From Defluviitaleaceae bacterium (GTDB lineage: Bacteria; Bacillota; Clostridia; Lachnospirales; WQUN01), in the NCBI GenBank assembly GCA_009779835.1, contig WRBD01000013.1, positions 1 through 62,970 on the forward strand: 62,970 nucleotides of DNA, read 5' to 3'. A program made the position numbers and the translations under genes. The notes beneath the pieces were generated by a model. It did not search any database and had not been told where the DNA came from. It saw only the letters and a program-made list of their open reading frames with translations. This document shows positions 55,665 to 62,970 of the stretch, in pieces; within the stretch, counting starts at the first letter, position 1, and every line of letters starts with the position of its first letter.

Positions 55665-56783
55665 ATGAGCAAGAGAAAAATTGGAATTTTGACAGGCGGC
55701 GGTGACGCACCCGGGCTTAACGCTGTAATTTACACATTGGTTCGCTCTTGTCAAAGCATGTTCGACTGCGAATTAATTGGTTACAAATTCGGATACCGCG
55801 GTTTGTACAACAACGACTTTATGCAGCTGAACCGCGACACAACCAGCGGAATTCTACACAAGGGCGGCTCGATTCTTTACAACTCGAACAAAGACAATCT
55901 TTTTAACTACGATGTAGTTGAAAACGGCGTTCACGTTAAAAAAGACGTTTCCGATGTTGCAATTGCCAACATGAAAAAAGAAGGCGTTGATGTACTTGTT
56001 GTACTTGGCGGTGACGGCACACTAACATCCGCACGCGATTTTGCGCGCAAAGGAGTTAATGTAATCGGTGTTCCGAAAACAATCGACAACGACCTTTCCG
56101 CCACCGAAGCAACCTTCGGTTTCGACACGGCGGTAAACATCGTCACAGATAATCTCGGGCGTTTGCATACCACTGCGGAAAGTCATCATCGCGTGCTCGT
56201 AGTGGAAGTTATGGGACGCTCTGCCGGCTGGATTTGCCTTCACGCGGGAATTGCGGGAAGCGCGGACGTTGTACTTATTCCCGAAATTCCGTATTCCATA
56301 GACGGCATCGTTAAAAAAATAAATGAACGCGGCGCGAACGGCAGACCCTTCTCCATCGTCGCCGTAACCGAAGGTGCGGTTGAAAAAGACGGTTCCGCCG
56401 TAATAGGCAAAGTCGTAGAGGACAGCCCCGACTCAATCCGTTTCGGCGGGGTTGCCGCGCAAATTGCAAACAAACTCGAACCTCTCGTAGAACACGAAGT
56501 TCGTCATTGCGTGCTTGGTCACATCCAGCGTGGCGGTGACACATCACCCGCAGACCGCATTCTTTCCGCACGCTACGGCGTAAAGGCTGCCGAAATGATT
56601 CGCGATGGCGCATTCGGAAACATGGTTTGCTTGCGCAACGGCAACATGGAATACATCAAACTCGAAGACGTTCTTGGCAGCGGAAGCATCGGCGAAACAT
56701 CCGCGGGAGGAGCGAAAACCGTTGACCCCAACGGCGAACTGGTTAGAGTTGCAAAAGCTATGGGAATATCATTTGCTGATTAA
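55665..56783 (+). CDS. pfkA: 6-phosphofructokinase
   Basis: A 372-residue glycolytic kinase. The nucleotide loop is GILTGGGDAPGLN, phosphate region LVVLGGDGTLTSA, catalytic PKTIDND and later VEVMGRSAGW. The Gly in GGDGT favours ATP as donor, while the Lys in PKTIDND is shared with PPi-dependent enzymes and with some ATP-dependent ones. The ATG at 55665 follows AAGGAGG by 11 bases; an earlier in-frame ATG at 55656 is too close to that site. Confidence 0.94.
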   Translation: MSKRKIGILTGGGDAPGLNAVIYTLVRSCQSMFDCELIGYKFGYRGLYNNDFMQLNRDTTSGILHKGGSILYNSNKDNLFNYDVVENGVHVKKDVSDVAIANMKKEGVDVLVVLGGDGTLTSARDFARKGVNVIGVPKTIDNDLSATEATFGFDTAVNIVTDNLGRLHTTAESHHRVLVVEVMGRSAGWICLHAGIAGSADVVLIPEIPYSIDGIVKKINERGANGRPFSIVAVTEGAVEKDGSAVIGKVVEDSPDSIRFGGVAAQIANKLEPLVEHEVRHCVLGHIQRGGDTSPADRILSARYGVKAAEMIRDGAFGNMVCLRNGNMEYIKLEDVLGSGSIGETSAGGAKTVDPNGELVRVAKAMGISFAD

Positions 56784-56803
56784 ATAATGAATAAATAAGA
56801 CCT

Positions 56804-56845
56804 CGGAGGGAGAACCTTTTTTAAGAAAAAAAGGTTCTCCCTCCG
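56804..56845 (+). terminator. 19-bp perfect hairpin after pfkA
   Basis: CGGAGGGAGAACCTTTTTT (56804-56822) and its perfect complement (56827-56845) leave a four-base loop. There is no T-tract after it; the T run is inside the stem. It may terminate the pfkA transcript or belong to a dispersed palindromic family. Confidence 0.65.
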
Positions 56846-56900
56846 AACCCCCCTCTCCAAAAAACTTTATATTTTACGGGGGAGTGTTGGAGGTTGTGCT

Positions 56901-57392
56901 TTGCGAAGACGTAATATTTGGATTGTTTTTTGCGTAACAACTGTTGTTTTGCTTGCGCTGGATTTATGGCTAAAAAGTTGGGCAGCGGCTAATTTGCACG
57001 GGCATGAAGTGCGTGTTTTAGTGCCGGGGGTTCTAGGGTTAACGTATCATCAAAACCCCGGGGCTTTTTTTGGTTTTATGGCGGGTTTCGGCGGTGCGCG
57101 GTGGGTTCTTGCCTGCTTGAAGGTTATTGTTTTGTGTGGGCTTGCATGGTACTACGGGCGGCTTCCGTTTGAGAAGCGATTTTGGTTTATGCGCTTGCCG
57201 ATTCTTTTAATTTTTATTGGCGGGCTTGGAAATTTAATTGACAGGGTTTCGCTTGGAATCGTGCGCGATATGCTGGACTTTTTATTTATGAATTTCGCGG
57301 TTTTTAATTTAGCGGACGTTTATGTAACCGTCGGTGTTTTTTCGTTGATGTTCGTGGGACTTTTCATTGTAAAGGATTTCCCGTTCCCATGA
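56901..57392 (+). CDS. lspA: lipoprotein signal peptidase
   Basis: A 163-residue, four-helix membrane aspartyl peptidase that removes signal peptides from prolipoproteins. The catalytic Asp residues are in GGLGNLIDRVS and FNLADVYVTVG. The start is a TTG after GGAGG. It overlaps the next gene by four bases. It would process the predicted lipoproteins of this window. Confidence 0.93.
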   Translation: MRRRNIWIVFCVTTVVLLALDLWLKSWAAANLHGHEVRVLVPGVLGLTYHQNPGAFFGFMAGFGGARWVLACLKVIVLCGLAWYYGRLPFEKRFWFMRLPILLIFIGGLGNLIDRVSLGIVRDMLDFLFMNFAVFNLADVYVTVGVFSLMFVGLFIVKDFPFP

Positions 57393-58306
57393 AAATTTGT
57401 GAAATAATTGTACCGCAGGAAGCCGATTCGCAACGCATAGATGTATTTCTCTCAAATTTTGTGGAGGAAATATCCTCGCGAAGTTCGGCGCAAAAACTTT
57501 TAACCGACAACAGAATAAGAGTTATGGGGTCAAGGTCTTCTCTCTCGAAAAATTATCGCGTTATGCCCGGTGATATAATAATCTGTGAAATTCCCGCGCC
57601 TGTACCGCTTGAGGCTGTGGCAGAGGATATTCCACTCCATATTGTGTACGAGGATTCGGATTTGCTTGTTGTGGATAAGCCGAGGGGACTGGTTGTGCAT
57701 CCGAGCGCAGGACATCATTCGGGTACACTTGTTAACGCGCTGTTATATCATTGTGAATTATCGGGGATTGGCGGAGTGCTTAGACCGGGGATAGTCCATC
57801 GGCTGGACAAGGATACTTCGGGCTTGATGGTCGTGGCGAAAAATGACGCGGCGCATATCGCACTGGCGGCACAGCTTGAAAGACGTACAATGGGACGTAC
57901 TTATAACGCGGTCTGCATGGGTTCTGTGAAAAATAATTTACGCATTGACTTGCCAATCGGACGGCACCCGCACGACCGCAAAAAAATGACGGTGTATCCC
58001 GCAAAAGCCCGAAATGCCGTTACTTATATAGAAGTGTTGGAGTATTTAAAAAACTTCACATTAATCGCGGCGAGACTGGAAACAGGACGCACCCATCAAA
58101 TTCGGGTTCATATGGCGCATATCGGACACCCCGTGCTTGGCGATATCGTTTACGGCGCGGCGCGTCAGCCGTTCGGTTTAACCGGGCAGATTTTACATGC
58201 GATTAATTTACAGTTCATACATCCATCAAGCGGAGAAGAAATGGAATTCAACTCGCCATTGCCGGAGTATTTTACGGAAGCTATATCTCTTATCGGGGGG
58301 AAATAA
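57389..58306 (+). CDS. RluD-family pseudouridine synthase
   Basis: A 305-residue RNA modification enzyme: S4 domain (about 15-75), then the catalytic domain with HRLDKDTSGLMVVAKN (catalytic Asp) and TGRTHQIRVHMAHIGHPVLG. It resembles YlyB/RluD, usually next to lspA in Firmicutes. The exact RNA site cannot be told from sequence. Confidence 0.93.
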   Translation: MKICEIIVPQEADSQRIDVFLSNFVEEISSRSSAQKLLTDNRIRVMGSRSSLSKNYRVMPGDIIICEIPAPVPLEAVAEDIPLHIVYEDSDLLVVDKPRGLVVHPSAGHHSGTLVNALLYHCELSGIGGVLRPGIVHRLDKDTSGLMVVAKNDAAHIALAAQLERRTMGRTYNAVCMGSVKNNLRIDLPIGRHPHDRKKMTVYPAKARNAVTYIEVLEYLKNFTLIAARLETGRTHQIRVHMAHIGHPVLGDIVYGAARQPFGLTGQILHAINLQFIHPSSGEEMEFNSPLPEYFTEAISLIGGK

Positions 58307-59451
58307 TGGAGCAAATAGTGTTTTTGTCGGAGGGTCGAATAAATATTTTACAGGATTCCGCCGTTCGCGTTTTAGAGTGCAAAATCGCGGAAAAATATCG
58401 CGAACGCGCGCGGGAAATTCGGCGTAAAAATGAATGGAAAAATAGCGGTACCGGCGCGAATTTCATGGGAAGTTCGCTGTTCACAGGGGCTTTTAAAGAC
58501 GCTCCCGAAATTGCGTTAAAGCTACCGGTCACAGGGGTTTCGCGTGAGAGCGACAGACTTGTTTACGCCCTAAATTTTGAAACGGGCGGCGGTCTTTACT
58601 ATACACATTTTACATCGGAAGGACAGGACACACATATTTTTGTGAATACAAGTACAAGTTTTTTTGAGTTGGACGTTAATTCTTCGGGAATAATTGCCGT
58701 TTCTTGCGCAAACAGCCGCGTTGAACGCCATATTTCATTGTTTAACATATCTGAGAATAATTTCAACGGCATCACAGACGGTGAGTGTTCCGACTGCAAT
58801 CCGAAATGGTCGCGCAAAAACGAAAATATTTTGTACTACGACAGCGCGGGAATCGGCTACACTAATAGCGGACATTTCGGGGGGTTCGGCCCACGAAGTG
58901 TTTATCGTTTGAATATAAAAACAGGCGAACTTGATGAAATCTTAACCGGCGGAGAGTTTGAATATGTAAGCCCGTTTGAGGATGAGGACGGGAATTTGTA
59001 TTTTATTCGCCGCCCGTATAAGCAAGCAAAAGTGAGCATTTCGCTTTTCGATTTTTTAACCGCGCCGTTTAAAATATTGCGGGCAATCGGCGGATGGTTT
59101 AACTTTTTTTCGCTCAGATACACCGGTGAGCCGCTTAACACCGCCGGCGCGAATCCTGCGAAGGCAAATCAAAAATCACAACAACAAATTTTCATAGACG
59201 GAAATTTACTTGAAGCCGAAAAAAATTTAAAACTAAACTTAGCCGCCGGCGACAAAAACCCCGGCTATGCCCCGCGTAATTGGGAGCTTGTAAAAAAGTC
59301 ACCCGGCGGAGAAGAAAAAATTCTGCAAAAATCCGTAATTAGCTACTGCGTCACAAATAACGGCATTGTTTATTCCAACGGGAAATATATTATTTCGGAA
59401 AATAAAGCTGTTAAGGCGCATTTGGCAACAAAACTTATATATTTGGAGTGA
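58306..59451 (+). CDS. TolB-like beta-propeller hypothetical protein
   Basis: A 381-residue protein with no signal peptide. Repeating beta segments such as DRLVYALNFETGGGLYYTHF, CNPKWSRKNENILYYDSAGI and SVYRLNIKTGELDEI resemble WD40/TolB blades, about five of them. The stretch after residue 240 includes a hydrophobic piece (FDFLTAPFKILRAIGGWFNFF) that may bind a membrane. The start overlaps the stop of the preceding gene by one base. Function is unknown; its place in the lspA operon is the only clue. Confidence 0.7.
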   Translation: MEQIVFLSEGRINILQDSAVRVLECKIAEKYRERAREIRRKNEWKNSGTGANFMGSSLFTGAFKDAPEIALKLPVTGVSRESDRLVYALNFETGGGLYYTHFTSEGQDTHIFVNTSTSFFELDVNSSGIIAVSCANSRVERHISLFNISENNFNGITDGECSDCNPKWSRKNENILYYDSAGIGYTNSGHFGGFGPRSVYRLNIKTGELDEILTGGEFEYVSPFEDEDGNLYFIRRPYKQAKVSISLFDFLTAPFKILRAIGGWFNFFSLRYTGEPLNTAGANPAKANQKSQQQIFIDGNLLEAEKNLKLNLAAGDKNPGYAPRNWELVKKSPGGEEKILQKSVISYCVTNNGIVYSNGKYIISENKAVKAHLATKLIYLE

Positions 59452-59456
59452 GTAAA

Positions 59457-59912
59457 ATGGAAAAAAATTTGCTTGGAACGGACATTTGTGTGCAAGTAGG
59501 AATTCTTGTGCATGATATCGAAAAAACGGGCGCGGCTTACGCGGCGTTGCTTGGCGTAGAAAAACCGAACTATGTACTGACAGGCGAACTAAAAAACGCA
59601 CAAACCGAATTTCGCGGCACACCATCGGAAGCGCGGGCAAAACTGATGTTCTTCCCCGTTGGCGGCAACATGACAATCGAACTGATTGAACCGGACAAAA
59701 ATCCCTCAACGTGGCGCGAAGATTTGGATAAAAACGGCGAGGGTGTTCATCATCTCGCGTTTAACGTGAACGGCATGAAAGAAGCCGTTGCGCGTCTTGA
59801 AGCAAACGGAATTCCGCTGATTCAAAAAGGCGAATATCCCGGCGGTCGCTATGCTTATATGGATTCAAACGCGCAGTTAAAAACGCTTATTGAATTACTG
59901 GAAAACGACTAG
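59457..59912 (+). CDS. VOC (glyoxalase/dioxygenase superfamily) protein
   Basis: A 151-residue protein with two beta-alpha-beta repeats of the vicinal-oxygen-chelate fold: CVQVGILVHDIEKTGAAYAA and GVHHLAFNVNGMKEAVARLE. It resembles methylmalonyl-CoA epimerase, but the first metal ligand is Gln (VQVGIL) rather than His. The ATG at 59457 follows GGAG at eight bases; the in-frame GTG at 59448 overlaps that site. It is last in the lspA operon. Confidence 0.82.
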   Translation: MEKNLLGTDICVQVGILVHDIEKTGAAYAALLGVEKPNYVLTGELKNAQTEFRGTPSEARAKLMFFPVGGNMTIELIEPDKNPSTWREDLDKNGEGVHHLAFNVNGMKEAVARLEANGIPLIQKGEYPGGRYAYMDSNAQLKTLIELLEND

Positions 59913-59936
59913 TGCCCTTTCATTGCTATGTATTGC

Positions 59937-59966
59937 TGATACCCCGTCATTATTGGCGGGGTATCA
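59937..59966. terminator. bidirectional terminator
   Basis: TGATACCCCG (59937-59946) pairs perfectly with CGGGGTATCA (59957-59966). It lies between the converging VOC and nagB genes and overlaps the last codons of nagB. It lacks a long T run on either strand. Confidence 0.6.
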
Positions 59967-60693
59967 ACAAATTTCCTGCTTCTTTGTCTGTGATTATTGT
60001 AACATCGTGGTGAAGTTGTAAGACTGATGCCGGGTTTTTGGGTGTTATTGTGCCGAAAATTGCTTCGCAGAGAATCTCCGCTTTGCCCGCACCGCTTGCG
60101 AGAAGCAGAATTTTTTTTGCTTGCATTATTGTTTTTATTCCCATTGTTAGTGCGTGGCGCGGTACTTCGTTTTCGTTTTGGAAAAAGCGGGAGTTGGCTT
60201 TTATTGTGGTATCATCAAGTTTTACATAATGCGTGACGGAGGGAAAGTAATCGGCGGGCTCGTTAAAAGCGATATGACCGTTGTTGCCTATGCCTAAAAG
60301 CTGTAAATCTATGCCGCTTGCGGCAATTTTTTTTTCATATTCGTCGCATTCCGCGGCGTGGTTGGTAGCTTCACCGTTTGGGATGTTTATTTTCTCGTCG
60401 GGAATATTTATAAAATCAAACAAATGCTTGCGCATAAAAAACACATAGCTTTGGTCACTTGCTTTCGCGATAGGAAAATACTCGTCAAGATTAAATGTTG
60501 TCACCTGCGAAAAATCCAACTCGCCCGCCTTGTAAAGCCGCACAAGTTCTTCGTATGTGCCAATCGGCGTGCTTCCCGTGGCAAGCCCAAGAACGGATGC
60601 GGGCTTTGCATCCAGCTGCGTTTTAATAATTTGCGCACTTCTGCGACTTAATTCACTGTAATTCTCCTCAGTAAAAATTTTTATATTATTCAT
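59950..60693 (-). CDS. nagB: glucosamine-6-phosphate deaminase
   Basis: A 247-residue enzyme converting glucosamine-6-phosphate to fructose-6-phosphate and ammonia. The motifs LGLATGSTPIGTYEELV, TTFNLDEYF, LLGIGNNGHIAFNEP and HALTMGIKTI are conserved. It overlaps the DUF1836 gene by eight bases. No nagA is seen in the window. Confidence 0.95.
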   Translation of the reverse strand: MNNIKIFTEENYSELSRRSAQIIKTQLDAKPASVLGLATGSTPIGTYEELVRLYKAGELDFSQVTTFNLDEYFPIAKASDQSYVFFMRKHLFDFINIPDEKINIPNGEATNHAAECDEYEKKIAASGIDLQLLGIGNNGHIAFNEPADYFPSVTHYVKLDDTTIKANSRFFQNENEVPRHALTMGIKTIMQAKKILLLASGAGKAEILCEAIFGTITPKNPASVLQLHHDVTIITDKEAGNLLIPRQ

Positions 60694-61123
60694 CCAACTC
60701 TCCTTGAATTATAGATTTAAGCCCGGCGGCACACGCCATTGTAAGCAATGTGCCGCCGTCTTTTTCTTCATTTAAAATTTCCGCGCTTAACTCAACCCAT
60801 TTGCGCAGAAGAATTTCTGTTTTCTCCCAAATTTGTGCATAAACATCAAGCGAAAGCCCGTCTTCGTCCATTAATGGCAAAAGTGCTTCCTGTATCGCGG
60901 GGATGTCAAAAACCGTTTTCAGCCGTTCGATAATCACCATTGCCGCCAAATGCTTATGCGTATAAAACCGCTTATCAGCAGGCGGCGGCAAAAGCCCCGC
61001 ACGAATATAATTCTGCACCATTGCGCGGGTAATTCCAATCCCCTTTTTTTCACAAAATTTCAAAACCTGCGAAATTGTCATCGTGGGACTGTAATGGCGT
61101 ATGTCGTTTAGTGGGTTGGTCAT
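60686..61123 (-). CDS. DUF1836 helix-turn-helix protein
   Basis: A 145-residue protein with an N-terminal MerR-like helix-turn-helix (ITRAMVQNYIRAGLLPPPAD) and a helical C-terminal half, as in the DUF1836 family of Firmicutes. It is predicted to bind DNA. Its ATG follows the stop of the GH5 gene with no gap, and it overlaps nagB, so all three are translated from one mRNA. Local regulation of the cluster is plausible. Confidence 0.82.
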   Translation of the reverse strand: MTNPLNDIRHYSPTMTISQVLKFCEKKGIGITRAMVQNYIRAGLLPPPADKRFYTHKHLAAMVIIERLKTVFDIPAIQEALLPLMDEDGLSLDVYAQIWEKTEILLRKWVELSAEILNEEKDGGTLLTMACAAGLKSIIQGELDE

Positions 61124-62827
61124 TTACCGCGAAGCCCGCATAATCGCATCAACTATTGTGGGGAATTCGATCTCTCCGGTGCGTCTGTTTATAAGACCGA
61201 AGGGCAGATCTCCGGTGCTTTTGGAGACATTGCTGTCCCACCAAAATGTAGCCATGCCGAACTCACGGGCGATGGTTACATAATCGTATGCGTGCTGTTC
61301 TCTTTGGGTAAGATTATCGGCAGCTCCGTTATTAATGGACCCCCATTCGCTTAAAATAACGGGAACACCCAATTGCCGCGCGAAACCATCAACACGGTTA
61401 AGGTCTCTGCGAATTCTGTCGGGGCCGGTGTAGCTGCCTCTTCCGTCATGCGCCCACGCAAACGGCGAATATGTGTGAATCGCCATAATAATTCTGTCGG
61501 TAGCTGTGTCTCTTGGGATTGTAAAGCCGTCAAAAGCCCTGTTATCCGCACTTGCAGCATGAGTTGGCACAAGAAGGAAACGGTTCGCGTTATTTCCACC
61601 TGTTGCCCGCACAGTATCAACAAAAGCTTGATTAAGGCGATTAAGGTTTGCGCGAGTCTCGGGAACGCCTCCGTCCCATTCGCCTTGTGGGGTGCGCGGC
61701 TCGTTAAGCCCCGCGAACATTAATCTGTCACCGAAGCCATTAAACTCAGGGGCAATCTGTTCCCAAAAACGTGTTAAAACATGGATACTGTGTTCAATTT
61801 CGGCATCCGTAAGCCCTATGGATTGAATGCTTTCATGCGTTTTGAAATTATTTTCGTGGTGCGTGTTAAGAATTATATGCATATCAAGGTCATACGCCCA
61901 TTGAACAACCTCGCGTATTCGCGCCATCCAATCGGCGCGAATCGTATAATCGGGGCCGAGAGCAACCTTGTACCACGTTACCGGAATCCTAATTGCAGTG
62001 AAACCGGCGTTATTTAATCTTTGGAGAAAATCTCTTGTAACGACGTTGGAGGCCCCGCCCTGCCAGGCCGTTTCCATTACCGTAACAGAAGCAGTTTCAT
62101 AACTTCTACCGGTGCCCAACCAAGGCCACCCCAATGCATTTTCATTATGCGCATCAAATTGATTGCCCAAATTCCAGCCCGGCCCAATCGAGCGAACATA
62201 ATCTGCCGCCGAAATACCGCTGGCAGCAGGCGGCGCAGCAGTTGGTTGCGGTTCGGAAGTGGGTTCGGGCGTGGGCGCGGGTGTTTGCACCGGTTGCGGC
62301 GTTGATGCCGGTGTCGGCTGTGGTGTCGGTGGAACCTGCTGAACACCGCCTGTGTTAATCAGCACGGCATTCGCCGTTGCGTCCCAGTCTACGATAAAAC
62401 CCAGCGCACTTCCCAAGTCACGCAACATAAAATAATTTCGCCCGGCGATGTTATAAGCCCGCAAATTAACACGGGTTCCGTCTACGTAAACAGCGTCGTT
62501 ACTTTCCGTTGCGGTTTGGGTAGCCGCAAGTGATTGCACTTCCGGCGGCGGAGCCGCAACCCCTGTTGCAAGCCCAATCGCGCTTCGATAAGCGTCCCAA
62601 CTTACACCGAACCGCGAATCCGTATCTCTTAAAATGCCCGCAACATCACGAAGCATAAAAAAGTTATGACCATTAATATTAAACGCCGAAATTGCCACAG
62701 GCACACCGTCAACATGCACAGTGTGCGACGACCGCACTGCCGTAACAGGGGATGCCAGAACCGAGCCCGGGACAAGCCCCGCAAGCATAGCAAAAATCAC
62801 GGCTAAAGCAAAAATCCTTTTCTTCAT
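61124..62827 (-). CDS. secreted GH5-family glycanase with two copper-amine-oxidase-N-like domains
   Basis: A 567-residue enzyme. Signal peptide (1-26), two modules of the Cu_amine_oxidN1 type (about 35-88 and 112-158, each with NI.G.N.FMLRD), a Pro/Thr/Gln linker (165-203), then glycosyl hydrolase family 5 (about 204-565). The acid/base is Glu376 in FAGLNEPR and the nucleophile Glu494 in ILSEWGS; IRIPVTWYK and NTHHEN also fit. It probably cleaves beta-1,4 glucan, xyloglucan or mannan. AAGGAGC precedes the ATG. Confidence 0.93.
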   Translation of the reverse strand: MKKRIFALAVIFAMLAGLVPGSVLASPVTAVRSSHTVHVDGVPVAISAFNINGHNFFMLRDVAGILRDTDSRFGVSWDAYRSAIGLATGVAAPPPEVQSLAATQTATESNDAVYVDGTRVNLRAYNIAGRNYFMLRDLGSALGFIVDWDATANAVLINTGGVQQVPPTPQPTPASTPQPVQTPAPTPEPTSEPQPTAAPPAASGISAADYVRSIGPGWNLGNQFDAHNENALGWPWLGTGRSYETASVTVMETAWQGGASNVVTRDFLQRLNNAGFTAIRIPVTWYKVALGPDYTIRADWMARIREVVQWAYDLDMHIILNTHHENNFKTHESIQSIGLTDAEIEHSIHVLTRFWEQIAPEFNGFGDRLMFAGLNEPRTPQGEWDGGVPETRANLNRLNQAFVDTVRATGGNNANRFLLVPTHAASADNRAFDGFTIPRDTATDRIIMAIHTYSPFAWAHDGRGSYTGPDRIRRDLNRVDGFARQLGVPVILSEWGSINNGAADNLTQREQHAYDYVTIAREFGMATFWWDSNVSKSTGDLPFGLINRRTGEIEFPTIVDAIMRASR

Positions 62828-62970
62828 TTTAATGCTCCTTTATATTTTTTGGTAGTGTACAAACCACCTTATAAATTTATAGATTATTGCTAAAAAACCT
62901 TGATATACTCACGTTTCAAACAAAAAAAATATAGCAACCCCCATTTCGGGGAAAACTTGAAGGTCTAACA
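62828..62970 (-). promoter_or_regulatory. upstream region of the GH5 gene
   Basis: This edge holds the ribosome binding site (GCTCC, complement of GGAGC) and an AT-rich stretch with the 12-bp palindrome TATAAATTTATA (62870-62881) that could serve as a -10. No clear -35 was recognised. Confidence 0.35.

Overview
The window looks like chromosomal DNA of an anaerobic, spore-forming Firmicute, most likely of class Clostridia. The evidence is a spoIIR gene, Gram-positive ribosome binding sites, the WalRK-YycHI cell-wall regulatory operon, S-layer homology (SLH) proteins, a predicted dockerin, and an F-type ATP synthase whose c subunit carries residues compatible with sodium binding. Gene content is mixed: core housekeeping blocks are interleaved with very large secreted or cell-surface proteins.

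Layout. 1-659: gene-free edge with a GC-rich, strongly foldable segment. 660-8578: secreted RCC1/Ig protein, an unknown protein, spoIIR, and a 1385-residue subtilisin-like protease with Ig-like and leucine-rich repeats. 8594-12820 (minus): FliK-like protein, tiny lipoprotein (probably frameshifted), SLH protein, ylmH. 12885-16430: thrS lacking the TGS domain and an ABC exporter. 16434-18857 (minus): a BceAB-type permease behind the ruins of its regulator and ATPase genes, joined by an internal deletion. 18993-24844: alpha-2-macroglobulin-like protein overlapping a Memo-family lipoprotein. 25137-32689: complete ATP synthase operon. 33006-33678: two-gene cassette of unknown function behind a consensus promoter. 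33900-42328: secreted stalk-domain protein, tgt, and a 1633-residue lamin-tail/dockerin protein. 42443-43724: remnant of a CoA-disulfide-reductase-like gene and a CPA2 antiporter. 43870-44035: tRNA-Ser(UGA) whose promoter overlaps a copy of its own anticodon arm. 44083-53197 (minus): HD-GYP response regulator, yycI, yycH, walK, walR, LysM-G5 protein, SLH protein. 53312-55494 (minus): GNAT, ispE, rpsI, rplM. 55665-59912: pfkA, lspA, RluD-type synthase, beta-propeller-like protein, VOC protein. 59950-62827 (minus): nagB, DUF1836 regulator, GH5 glycanase.

How the parts fit. The WalRK operon ties wall-associated LysM/G5 and SLH proteins to wall homeostasis. The GH5-DUF1836-nagB cluster links glycan breakdown to amino-sugar catabolism. 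The ATP synthase may couple to Na+. Two gene remnants keep both ends while losing the middle (18392-18857 and 42443-42557), which suggests ongoing deletion in this genome. A tandem TTCTWAGAA motif with a fixed 12-nt period precedes thrS, rplM and pfkA and may mark a shared regulator. No CRISPR array, prophage or complete insertion sequence was seen. All identifications rest on reading the sequence; no database search was run.
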